Source: Moniliophthora roreri (Eukaryota > Basidiomycota > Agaricomycetes > Agaricales > Marasmiaceae). Taken from it: 64,000 bases of DNA. The stretch spans positions 186,001 through 250,000 of the forward strand of contig LATX02000206.1 of NCBI GenBank assembly GCA_001466705.2, written 5' to 3'. Made by a program: the position numbers and the translations under genes. Shown in pieces: positions 25,101 through 36,328 of this stretch. Numbering within the stretch: the stretch's first letter is position 1; each line of letters opens with the position of its first letter. The notes beneath the pieces are model-generated. The model was not told the origin of the DNA. It worked only from the letters and a program-made list of their open reading frames with translations, and made no database searches.

Positions 25101-26188
25101 CCCACTAATAATAGACATGTTTGATTTTGAAACTTAAAATCAAAGGGTTAAGCATCAACTCACCAACGTCACCACGCGCGTAGCCATTTGCATCTTCGTC
25201 AAATGATTTTGAGATACCGTCTGGACTGAGAACTCCGAGCTGACTGAAAGATGAAGTCTCAAGGGGACTAAGAATAACGTTGACTCCAGCGACGACGGCT
25301 TGGTCACATTCTCCATTCCTGATGGCTTGCACAGCGAGATGCATGGCGGTCAAGCTAGCAGAACAGGCCGTATCGACTGGCATGGAAGGTCCGGTCATAT
25401 CGAAAACATAGCTGATACGATTCGCGTTGATGGCAAGCGAAGTACCAGTCATATAGTATCTACAGTTTGAATGTCAGATTAAATTCGTTTTGAATCAAGT
25501 ATCGTCGACTTACGCTCCGGCTTCGGTGATATCCATGTCGAAGGGAGGTCCACCACCCGCGCATCCGATGTACACGCCAGTGTTTGTGCCCCGGTAGTCG
25601 ACTCCACTACGTTGCAAAGCATTAAAGGCTTGATGAAGCCTGAGAGAAAATAACGATTAGAACAGATACTGAGAAGGAAATCAGGTGAAAGACATACGCC
25701 GCCGTTTGGGAACAGGACATTTGAGCAGCTTCTGCAGGGGTGATACCGAATTCTTGCGGGTCTCCGAGTGTCTAGGAAGAAATGAGAACCAAGAGGCAAA
25801 CTAATAGACACCAGCACATACAAAATTTGGGATGAAACCACCTTTGGTCTATCAATGGCTGAGATCACGCATCGAATCCCGTAGGGAGGGAGGAAGACTT
25901 ACGGTGACAACCTTACCAGGCTGAGTGCCATGATAAGCCTCGGCATTCCAGCGGTCCTTTGGTACGGTGATGATGCCAGAGCCACGAGACTTGAGGAACT
26001 CGTAGAACTCCTCAGTGTCTAGTCCGTCGTCGACACCACCCGGGGCAGCGATGGAAATGCCTGCAAGAAAAGTCACGTCAGTGACGCGTGTATTTTTGAC
26101 GGGCGAATAACTCACCGACTATGGCCATAGCATGAGGATCAGTGATGGCATAGCTGGGACGGGCGATAGAGAATGAAGTTGAAACCAT
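16159..26188 (-). CDS. Highly reducing-type polyketide synthase, KS-AT-DH-MT-psiER-KR-ACP-TE
   Basis: One gene of about 34 short-intron exons (about 2,750 residues), from ATG at 26188 to TGA at 16159. KS: Cys in DTACSAS (25354-25374), ELHGTGT (~24840), KSNVGH, and the last His in GGSCGHTVL formed by splicing near 24410-24460. AT: GHSIGE (~23755). DH: HVIDQSNLIP, joined across an intron near 22600, and HPALMDAVFQ (~21955). MT: VGAGTGR (~20765). A Ser/Pro-rich insert and structural region follow. Next comes an ER-like fold with HAADCSPAAV instead of the glycine-rich NADPH motif. KR: GGIGGLG and SSMATISG...NYAAAQ. ACP: GLDSLTS (~17295). TE: LIHGAGGG, GFSFGT, and GTHFGIL near the C-terminus. The domain order matches mushroom polyene synthases (as I recall for PPS1 and LpaA). 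I infer a methylated polyene released as the acid. A TATA-like TTTAAAAAG lies about 80 bp upstream. Confidence 0.9.
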
Positions 26189-27611
26189 GATGCTGGCAAA
26201 ACGTGTTATGGGCTCCCTGGTTGAAGTTGGGTTGAATGAAGATGGAGATTCCGCGACATAACTGGGATCTTTTTAAAGGTTTTCTCTCTATGGATATGAA
26301 AGGAACGGAAGCATCATGAGCCGGTTCAAGTTGTGTAAACCGAACTGGGTTGGATCCGCCTAAGTAAGGCAGTCAATTTGCCTGATACGAGTGCTGCTAA
26401 GATGATACGTTGGCTGTCAGCTGTAGAGACGAATATGGAGGATTGCAGAGATGGAAGGAACGGTAGAACACCGACCTGTACACAGACTCCTTCCCATCCG
26501 TCCTGTGAAGAGGACAGAGTCATCATGACCAGGTTGCGGCGGGAAGGACGGCCCGATAACAATTTGCCAGCCGTCCTGTGAAGAGAAGGAGCCTGTGCTT
26601 TTCACCGCTCTGCGGGCTCAAAGCGCCGTCCGTTAGACCCAAAAATTATCAAATTAGTAGAAATCACCGTTACCTAGGCGAACGGCCTTTGTAGGAGCTT
26701 TATGATGTCTTATCGTCCAACTTCGTCTATCGTGGATCTGACTGTCTCAGGGACACAGTGAGCTAGTGGTTGGGCTGAGGACGAGCGAAGCTCGGCCGGG
26801 AACGCGGAGAGATCACGCAGGTGGGTACCGTCCTGAAGCCGTGTGATCCCTCGACGAATTTCGCTCACTGAGTCTGAGAATCCAATTCAGTCCAAGCTCA
26901 AGTAATCTGACTATGCAGCGATCTGAATTGCAGTGGCGTTTAACTGAATGCTGGGGTTTCAAACTTGTTGACAGAATTTGTAGAGAGAATGAATTCAGAC
27001 TGTATAGACAGATGATATCAAACTTGGAAAGTTGACACATTAAAGCTCTGAGCTTGCCGCTGAGACGATCACGCCACTCATGCCCCGGAAAGTCGGCCAA
27101 CTGTGGAGTCCCAAACTGAAATGGGTGGGTGGGTGAAAGCGAGATCTTGAAGGCGGATGGTGCTGAAAATCTGACAGTTCCGACTGTCAGGTGGAGGAGC
27201 TGAAAGAAACAAGGCCAGCCCAGTCAGCCCACTAGCCGCTTAGTTGGAACGCTGATGCCGACACCTGGCTTCGCTTGCGGTGTTGGCATCTAGCACCTAG
27301 ACTCCTATCAAACTCACTTTGAGCTTTGTTTTCAGTCCCATTCCTTTCCACCTCCATCCATCCTTGTTATAATGACATAGTTAGGATCCTAGTACATGGT
27401 AAATCCTAGAAAAAATTGGCGAGTCCTATCTCGAAGCAGAGTCGACATTCTGTATATTCGCGTGCTCGGATTCAAAGACATAATAAAATAAAATTGTATT
27501 CTTAGGTGAATAAACCAGAAAATTGCATTAGAATACCGGACTCCGGGGCGCCAATTCCGGCCGGATATCCGCGGATTCATCCGTGCAGGGCCTTTAGTTC
27601 GAGAAACGACC
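26189..27611. promoter_or_regulatory. Shared divergent promoter of the PKS and the carotenoid-cleavage-type oxygenase
   Basis: 1.4 kb separates the two start codons and no gene lies between. Structured sites are a perfect 8-bp-arm inverted repeat CTGACAGT-TCCG-ACTGTCAG (27171-27190) and a 12-bp-arm hairpin, GATGCCGACACC with GGTGTTGGCATC (27254-27290, one mismatch). There are also two direct copies of CCGTCCTGTGAAGAG (26498-26512 and 26571-26585). These could bind regulators of the pair, but that is inference. Confidence 0.5.
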
Positions 27612-29483
27612 ATGGCTAATCGCATTCCACCTTTCATCCCTACTTTGATGTTCATCCACTTGTTTTCCTCTACCGGGCGTGCTATCTTACCTCCTCGTAC
27701 GGCCATATTCAAAACTACTGTCGCCAAGATGCATCCGTACGCTATTGGCTTCGAAAACGCGCCGGAACAACGTGTTCCAGTTGACCTCACAATCAAAGGC
27801 GAAATTCCTTCATGGTTGAGTGGCGTGCTGTACCGTACGGGTCCCGGGACATATCGAATACCGTCTTTCAAGGATCACTCCCGAGTTGTCGATATTCAGC
27901 ATTGGTTCGATGGACTCAGCATGAATCATCGTTTCGAGATCCACCCCGGCGGTCAGCGGGTGTCCTACCGGTCGCGAAAAGCTTCTGAAGACTATGAAAG
28001 GCAGATTTCAGAACACGGAAAGATCCCAGGAATTGCTTTCGGCCAGCAGCCAGATATTTGCCAAAGCATTTTCCGCAAGTTCTTCACCGTTTTTCAACAG
28101 ATGCGCTCTCCACCGACCTCCAGCGGATCCCCTTCGGGAGCTAACGTGCAGGTCACCCTGACTCCTGATATGCCTGGATGGGGTGCTATCACTGAACGCC
28201 TTCCAGAACTAAAGCAGCACCAGCATTCCGGACCTCAGTACCTGGTCGCAAAAACCGATGCGGACGGTCTTCAATTGGTTGATCCCATCTCGTTGGAACC
28301 GCTTGCCGTTGCAACGTATAAAACATTAGATCCTCGCCTCGATGGCCAGCTGAGTGCGGCTCATTCATGTCGAGATAAGGAAGCCAACGAGTTCTACAAC
28401 TACACATGCAAGCTCGGTGGTCGATTTCCAACGTACAAGGTTTTCAGAATCAAGGGTGACAACAAAGTGGACGTTTTAGCCGAGATAAAAGATGCACCCG
28501 CATCGTATCTCCACTCCTTCGCCATGACCTCAAAGTATGTTATTCTCGCGGTCTGGCAGGCTCATATCACCGGGTAAGTAACTCTCAGTCTTACTCCACT
28601 CAATCCTCTCCTGATATTTCATTAGTTATGGTATGTCAATCCTTTACAACCAGAATATCGCGCAGTCTATCGACAAGAAATGGAACCCAAAAATGAACAG
28701 CCTGTTCTACATTATCGACAAAGCCAGTGGTGGGGTGGTAGCGAAATACGAGGTGAGTCCCCCCGAGATATCCTGATATCCCTGCACTAATTCGTTTCAG
28801 ACTCCTCCATTTTTTTGTTTCCACCAGCTGAACGCATTCGATGATCCCGTTACAGACGATATTATCCTTGACATGTCTGTTTACGAGGACCACTCTGTAA
28901 TCGATAGTCTCTATCTCAATAGACTTCGGAATCTCACCGCTGAGAATCCGATGCTCATGGGACGTGCTCGACGCTTCAGACTTTCAAACGTCACTTCACC
29001 ATCGAGCACCACCAGAATAGCCACTGTCGAGTTCACCCTTCCTCAGTCGGAGTCTATCGAACTACCTACCATCAACCCTGCAAAATATCATCGACCTTAC
29101 CGATACGCATATGGAATCAACAAGTTGGACCCTCGGGCACATCACACGTTTGCAGACAGGATAATCAAGGTAGACTATGTTTCCATCTACCAAGTACGGC
29201 AAATCTCTGACCTTGTTCACTTTAGCTTGACATGGAGAACATTGACAACGGACACAAGGTCTGGGGTATTCCAGGATACACTCCTAGCGAACCGATATTC
29301 GTGCCACGTCCCGGGGCTAAAGACGAAGATGATGGCGTCGTCCTCAGCGTAGTACTTGATGGGGATAGGAGAAAGAGTCTGTTGATCGTCTTGGATGCAA
29401 AGGACATGAAGGAATGCGCCAGAGCTGAGATGGAGACTGCTTTCCCAATTGGTTTTCACGGTCTTTGGTCGCAATCTAAATAG
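27612..29483 (+). CDS. Carotenoid-cleavage-type oxygenase (RPE65/CCD family)
   Basis: Exons 27612-28573, 28626-28752, 28801-29169 and 29226-29483 give about 571 residues. The family cleaves conjugated C=C bonds with O2 at an Fe(II) held by four histidines. All four family contexts are present: LSAAHSCRDKEANEFYNY, SYLHSFAM, FFCFHQLNAFDD (after the second intron) and FPIGFHGLW near the end. The N-terminal LSGVLYRTGPGTYR and QHWFDGLSMNHRFEI are also typical. Starting at 27612 adds a 39-residue extension with a hydrophobic stretch before MHPYAIGFENAPEQ; translation could instead start there (27729). It is transcribed away from the PKS. I infer a substrate that could be the PKS polyene, but an ordinary carotenoid or stilbenoid cannot be excluded. 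Confidence 0.88.
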
Positions 29484-32400
29484 ACGGTTACGTTTGTTCC
29501 CTTGCTGCAACAACTCTTTCGCCCTTTGTTTACTTTACACAAGATGTTCTTATCGTTAGTAACTTATGTATACATGTTCTTGGTTTTTCATATGTAGATC
29601 CCTCCCTAATAGATATATAATTTAATAGATCAATATCATTCTAAAAAATACCACAACTGCGAAGGTGAATAAGCAGAAATACGTGTGTACCGACGAAAAC
29701 GGCGGTGAAAGATACCGTACCGCCGGTACACTTAAACTTTTGCAAAGAGGACAGTGGTGCAATGAGCATTTTGATCACGCAAGGTTTCAACTCCAACTCT
29801 TGCATGGTACACTGCCAGACGTTAATAGACACTCAGTATGAAACCAAGGCTCGACGCCAGGACTTAGACCCCACGAGCCAGTTCTTGTGTAAAGGTGCTT
29901 GGAAATTCTAGACAGGGCCCAAAGCGTCGCTCGGATGTGAAATAAAAATACAGTAATGACATTATAGTAATCGTACAAAACGGTTCGAGTCATCCCGAGT
30001 TCCGCAATGCACTCGAGACATTAGGCTGGGGGCGGTGCGGCTGTGAGGAGGCTTGCTCATTGATAGACAAAGAACGGGGGAAGAATGTGTGAATGAGGTC
30101 TGACCGTCAGTTGACGAGTGACGCAAGGTGGATGCAAGCAGTTCCTCATGATAAGTGTGAATATGTCGGCGAACAGCATCAGAAGTTGGATCCACGGAAT
30201 ATGAAACGCCCGAGAAGTTTGATGACTGAACCTCACCTCGATAAACTCGCTGAGGGTGTGGACAATCTTGGGAGACCGACACTGTTGACCCTATCTTTCC
30301 ACGACCACTCCAGATGGCACTGTGAGGTATATCCTGAGTCGCAGGCATGGACGGCGAAACGGCGAATCTTGGAACATGATCGTGCAAACTTGTGTGGCCT
30401 GACGAGTAGGATTGAGCATTAACTATCTCCTGTTTCCTTGTGCTGTAGATTAATTATGCGTGCCAGCTCGTGTAAATGTATCTTTCTCGTTCGTATTTTT
30501 ACGCGTCCGAATGTTGCTTCTCTCTGGATAAAGACCCGATCGTAACGCTGCCGTAGCGGTGCGGGACGGAGTAGACAGTTGAGTCGCAGCTCTACTTCGG
30601 TGCCTTTTTCCTTTGACACTGGGCTGGCATAACTTACGGGCAAGGCGTGAAACAGAGCCGAATTGGAATTACCGAAAACCGGGTGTTGCGTGAGCAGGGT
30701 CAGGCACCGCTTGAAATTGCTCTGTTCAAGCGTTGCTTGACGGTAGAACCGCCTGGCTGTGTAAAAAGATAAGTACGTGAGCTGTGTCCATGAAATTGTA
30801 CAGCATATCGCGCGCAGCACCTATTCAGATGAATGATATTCAAATATTTAATTGAACCAGCTACGCTTGCGACACAGGAAACATCGAGAAGTAGTGGGGA
30901 TGGTGGTTAGAAAGAAAAAAGCGGGCGTGGGGAAATTCAGGGTACAGGGCAATTTCCGCACGGACTCCAGTGCACAAGTTTTTTCCAAGTCCATCTCGAG
31001 CCATGTTCTTCTAAAGTCTCGTTTGGTTATGTTCCAAGTTGGTAGCCGGGGAAGAAGCTGTCAAGCGAGGTTGATCGGATGGACGTCAGCAAACGTCAAG
31101 GTGCGTGTCAGATTTTCGCGGATTTGTCGAATAACATTTGCAATTCACTGCGCAAAATGCCAGGTTACGCGCTGTGGGGATTTGCAATTGGGAAGAATCT
31201 CGTGATCCGACAGAGATTCCCTCAAAAAAGCCGCAAGATCCCTTGAAATGAGGATATCTTGCGAATATCATCGATCCGCCGAGGTTCTGCTGATATTATG
31301 GTGGATATCCTCATGATATTCTGTCCGTGTATAACCTGGCTGCCCCAGATATACCTGCATTCCGTTCCATTCCATTCCTCAGTTCATATAGCATAAAAAT
31401 GACAATGTAAACAATCTATAGTTTTCTATTGGATATATAGATACAAGTAGTCCTCATCTACATGAAATCCTTGAAGAGCTGTTCAGTGCACCGACTCCAT
31501 CTCACTGCCTGGTCCACACCAGTGCCACATCCAGCAATTCCCTCAAGAGAACATCCAGGAACGATCCATTATCGATAAGCAAGGCGAAGGCATTGAACGC
31601 TATTGAATGTCCCTTGAGCACCAATTATCACTGATGGCAGAAGTCCCACTTACCACACGTCCATTCAATAACAAGAAGCAGCCGATATCATGAACTCAAA
31701 AGACTACTTGATGAAAGATGGTGCTAATGAAAAACCAATCAGATGACTTGAATAACAAAGAGTGCAGGAGTACTCACTAGATTTCTACAGGCGAGCAGGA
31801 TGGTCCCAGTTCTGTTCTGTGATGGTCTGTCAGTACAATTGATTACTGAGCATGAGCTTAGTCCTACCAGAGAGATACTGCATCTTGGTGTGTGTTATGA
31901 ATCACTATGTCAAGGGTCAATGCATAAGAACATCATGAGCGTGTGCCTAGGAGACTGGGGTTTCAATACAAGCTGTAAAGACCCTTCACTGAACAGATCT
32001 GCTGGAGTTGGCATCATAAGTTGTAACACTGAATAGAAGTGGTTGAATGAGGCTGACAGGGCTTCTTAAGTCCCTAGTCAGCGATGAAGCAGTGAAACAA
32101 AGGACGGTAGCTTTCAATAGCATATGCCTTGTCTCTGAGTACTGAGTGACAAGTGTCCATATATGTTGATGATCTTCCTCGGTATGGATCCAGCCCTTGC
32201 TCTGAGAGTTCTCATATGAAAGTTGAGACTGTCCTAGCAAACTCGAGGCTTCTGTCTTCCAGATCATCAACCATGTTAGCAGATATATCAAAATCAAAAC
32301 ATAGTGCATGCACCCGAGCCCTTTGAACCTTTCAGACCAACCAACACACACGTGTATATATCGAGGTAATCAAGGAAACTTGATGTAGGAATCTGGGACT

Positions 32401-32490
32401 TTATCGATGGGCAGGAGATGGTTGGGAGGTGGTGACGTGTCAGAAGTCGTCAAAAGATTGAATGAGAAATTTGCTAAGTCCGTCAAAACC
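29484..32490. other. Three kilobases without a supportable gene
   Basis: Open frames up to 141 codons exist on the minus strand (29962-30387 and 30419-30820). They show no family motif, intron logic or plausible flanks. AT-rich sequence just after 29483 fits the oxygenase terminator. The 31380-32350 part looks like non-coding repeat DNA but I found no termini. Confidence 0.4.
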
Positions 32491-33416
32491 CACCTGCAAA
32501 AAGTACATAGCATTATAATAGAGTTATAACCCTCATAATGCATTATGAGTTCTATAACCATTAGCAACCCTGTTATATGCCAAGTCAGATATGGTAACCT
32601 AGTTATAATGTAGTTGTAACATACCATAATAATTACAAGTCCCATAATAATTATAATAAGTTGCAATGCCATTACAACCTAAAGACAATGTTACAACTAC
32701 ATTACAACCCTACTGGACAGTAAATAGATACCAAATCCTTATCAGAATCACTATTAAAATGTATTGAAGTGTATTTAGCTGTTATAATGTATTTTGACTA
32801 TTTGGATCGGAGACAAAAAGAAATAAAAATCCATTCATTGCAACCTCTGAGTCAAACCCACAACCTTATGGTAGATTAGTCAGCAGACTGGTAGCCGCTG
32901 GGTGCTCAGAACCACTGTACCACTGTGCCACATAACTATAAACACACACAGTGCATTATACCCTTTTACCAAAAGACCTATCTCCAAAACATTTTATTCT
33001 ACCCACACCGGCTTATTATTTATTGATTAAAAATCAGTTTCATTATAAACATAAATAGGTGTATCTAATAATAAAGCCTTGTTACATTGTCATGTTGCAT
33101 GGGTTTTTATATGCTGTTGCACTAAGAACTTTACTTATATTTGAAATTGTGTTATAATGTGCATGTACTGGGGTTTTAACTTGTTGTAATGACTCTATGT
33201 GGGTTGTAATGTGGTTGTAATGTGGCTATAATGTCAAATAATCCTTCCAGACAGTTGTAATGTAGTTGTAATGGGGTTGTAAGGCAGTTAAAATATTTCA
33301 ATATATTGCAACTAGGCTACAATACACTTAAAATCTAGCTGGATTTATTATCATATGTTGTAACCTTTATAATCCTGTTGTAAGGATATTATAATGTAAC
33401 ATACTTTTTGCAGGTG
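32491..33416. mobile_element. TIR element A (about 926 bp, non-autonomous)
   Basis: The left end starts CACCTGCAAAAAGTACATAG. The right end, read on the minus strand, starts CACCTGCAAAAAGTATGTTA; the similarity extends to CATTATAAT. The interior is rich in TTGTAATGTGG / TTACAACTA units and carries a tRNA-like module (32817-32945). No transposase is present. A longer target-site duplication is not visible. Confidence 0.65.
32817..32945 (-). ncRNA. tRNA-derived (SINE-like) module inside TIR element A
   Basis: On the minus strand TGGCACAGTGGTACAGTGG matches an RNA polymerase III A box, and GGGTTTGACTCAGAG downstream matches a B box. A very similar segment lies in TIR element B at 46990-47145. 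The spacing between boxes is longer than in a tRNA and no cloverleaf forms cleanly, so this is a tRNA-like relic, not a tRNA gene. Confidence 0.5.
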
Positions 33417-34119
33417 CCATGAGGCAGCAAACTGGAAATATGGAGAGGATATCCGGATTCTGCAGATATTCTGTCGGTGGTGAAATGACAACAGGATATT
33501 GTGGGAATCTCGGTGGAATTACCAAATCCTCATGGTGCGTAACCTAGCGTTTTGCGTAGCGTCCACTAACATCTCGTTGGGCATAAATTGCGGTACCTAT
33601 GCGAAACTGAACCAGGCAGGACCAGGTTTCATCAATTATCAATAACTCTAGATATCGCATTTTTGGGGATTGCCCGAAATGTGGTAGTGAGCGTTGTGGT
33701 CGTTTGTAGCCCCCTCCCCCCCCCTCAAGCTCCCACAAACTTGAAGGCCATTCGCTCAGACCATCATTTCACCGAAACGTTGAAATCTAGCAGGTGATTT
33801 TGTCCGACTTTCAAACAGCTTGTACTACCAAATTTGATGAATTTCCACGTGCTTCGGGTCCAAAAGGGCTAAGAATTTAGCAGGAGATTCAAAATGACTC
33901 CAGAAGAGTTCAACCGGCTTTGACACGAAAACACCGCTGAGGCGAGGTACAGTATTTGTCCGACTTTAAGGTCAGTTATCAACTTCGCGGATCGAGCTCT
34001 GGCCAAATCTCGGGATTGCAGGCTCTTCACCATTTCCTCTATTCTCAGTGCCCGACTATCACTAGGACAGAAAACAAAATCATGCCATCACAAGTATCAC
34101 GTCTTGTCGCCCTAGCTTT
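33417..34119. other. Flank between TIR element A and the copia LTR, with a truncated gene start
   Basis: A poly-C run lies at 33713-33724. The last part looks like a promoter and 5' UTR leading to ATG at 34081 (MPSQVSRLVALAF, signal-peptide-like). It is cut by the LTR at 34120 after 13 codons. The remainder of that gene is not recognisable in the window. Confidence 0.35.
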
Positions 34120-34481
34120 TGTTGAGACAGAACGGAGACGTAAAGCGCAGTGGAATGTGCTCAACTCACATTTGTACGAGAACTTGTTAGAACCTTTGAG
34201 GGTTGTAGAGTTGCGATGTGCAGAGTAGTCAATGTAAATTGAACTAAAGAATGTAGCTACATACATGCTTGCTTTTATACTACTCTAAAGGATAAGTTCC
34301 GTAGATAAACGGAGAAACCTAGTAAGCTATGGATGTAAGCTACTGAATACTTGTGAGACGAAGTATCCAAGAATAATGTGTCTTGGAGAGACACAATACA
34401 ATCCTCTGACAGCGGAAGGAACTATACATGAATTCTACNAATGTACCTAGTTTAGTATAGTACAGGTACAGTGCTTCAACA
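34120..34481 (-). repeat. 3' LTR of the copia element, with an internal gap
   Basis: It matches 46231-46550 and 46683-46746. About 130 bp of the middle is missing at the N (34439), so it is a collapsed full LTR. Confidence 0.85.
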
Positions 34482-34523
34482 CTCCCCCTCACTAAGTTTG
34501 TGATAAACTTTGTAGTGATTGAG

Positions 34524-35615
34524 CTATATGGAGGAATCGGTCTTAAAGAATGTAAGGCCGAGAAATTCTCTGTGGCGTTGAAATTTGTCCCAAGGTAGAT
34601 TCTTCGTCATAAGATCCGCAGGTTGTTGATTTGTGGGGATGAAGAATACTTCTACTTTCTTCTTGGCAACGCATTCTCGAATATGGTGATATTTAATATC
34701 AATGTGCTTTGTTCGTTTCTCAGTAACTTGATTTTTACTGATGAAGATAGCACCTTGATTATCACTAAGCAATGGTAGTTTTGCTATAGGATATTCGATT
34801 TCAGAGAATAAATTTATTATCCATTTGATCTGTCTAGCACAGTCAGATAAAGCCATATATTCGGCTTCAGTACTGGATAATGCTACGGATTTCTGTTTTT
34901 GTGAAACCCAGAAGACTGGAGCACAAGCAAAGTTAATTAGATAACCTGTTTGTGAGACTCTAGTGTCTTCATCTGTAGCCCAGTCAGAATCGGCATATGC
35001 TATGAAACCTTGTTCTCCTTGCTTATCTTTGTAAGTAAGAGAATATTTGCGGGTTCCAATTAGGTATCGAATGATATATTTCGCTTTGTTGAGATGCTCC
35101 TGAGTAGGATTTGTCCCATATTGCGAAAGTTTGATGACCGGAAAGGTTATATCTGGTCGAGTACCTAAGCATAGATATAGAAGTGATCCGATCACTGATT
35201 GGAATTGGGACCTAATTGTAGAGTTCGCTTCTCCTTTATTAACCGTAGGTTTGTAACCGGCAGGTAATGGAGTACGAGTGGGGTTGGCATTTTCCATACC
35301 AAAGCGTTTAATGATTTTCTCGAGATAGTCACTTTGATCAAGTGATAAAGTACGTCGTTTTCGATCTCGAGTAATCCGCATTCGTAGGAATTCTCTTGGT
35401 TCGCCTAAATCTCTACATTCCCATATTTTCATGAATTCTTTCTTCTTGGAATGAAGAAGGCTAGAATTTGAACCCATGAAAATCACATCATCTACATATA
35501 CAATGGCAATGATAATATCATTTCCACGTATAAAGTAATATACACCAGCGTCTGATATACAGCGCTTAAATCCTAGCTTAGCCATGGATTTAGTGCATTG
35601 GTACCACCATGATAA
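34524..35615 (-). pseudogene. Copia reverse transcriptase (C-terminal part) and RNase H fragment
   Basis: It carries the reverse-transcriptase catalytic YVDDVIFMG and, downstream, an RNase H domain with YADSDWATDEDTRVSQTGY, LSSTEAEYMAL and KHIDIKYHHIRE. The frame is open to the stop at 34524 but begins at the N of 35616. I class it as a fragment of the interrupted polyprotein. Confidence 0.85.
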
Positions 35616-35616
35616 N

Positions 35617-36327
35617 AAGTTCGCCATAGAGAAAGGCTGTTTTGACATCTAGCGCTTGGATATCCCAATCCTCAAGAGCGGCTAGTGCAAGTAATACGCG
35701 AACGGTTTCAAAGCGTACTACAGGAGAGAACAATTCGTCATAATCTATTCCTTCGACTTGTGAGAAACCTTTTGCTACAAGTTGTGCCTTATAACGGCCA
35801 TCTGTTTTGACGTCAAAAACCCATCTGGATTTTATTGCTTTTTGACCTTGAGGTAAATCTACAAGTTTGTAAACGTTGCATTCTTGTAGTGATTTGAGTT
35901 CGTCATGACATGCAGCCATCCATTTCTTCTGTTCATCTTTTGACAGAGTTAGAATGTCTTTGTATTGCCATTGACGTACGTTGTCAATAGACAATGCTGA
36001 TGCCATAATGTAATCAAGGTAACGAACTCCCCCTTCCTGAGAAAGAATTTGTACATAATTGACCACTTCATCATCAGTCTGAGGTGGAGTTCGATCAATT
36101 TCTATATCATTATGATCTTGTTCCATTTCATCCTCATTTGACTGTTGTATTTGATGTTCAGCAGGTGGAATATCCTGCTCATGGTCACGACTACTACCTT
36201 GTATGAATTCTTGATCAGGACTATCACCTTGATCATTAGAATCAGGTAAGTTGTTATATGTACGTAGACGTAATCTATCTCGGATAGGCATACGACCCAT
36301 TGCGTCTCCATACCGCTGTGGTACACG
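35617..36327 (-). pseudogene. Copia reverse transcriptase, N-terminal part
   Basis: Typical copia RT start: [60 protein letters not shown] and [13 protein letters not shown], then the N at 35616. An acidic, Gln-rich linker precedes it, as between integrase and RT in this family. Confidence 0.85.
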
Positions 36328-36328
36328 N

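Noticed and set aside
29962..30820. Minus-strand open frames of 141 and 133 codons
   Set aside because: No motif, no intron logic and no homologous family recognised; likely chance.
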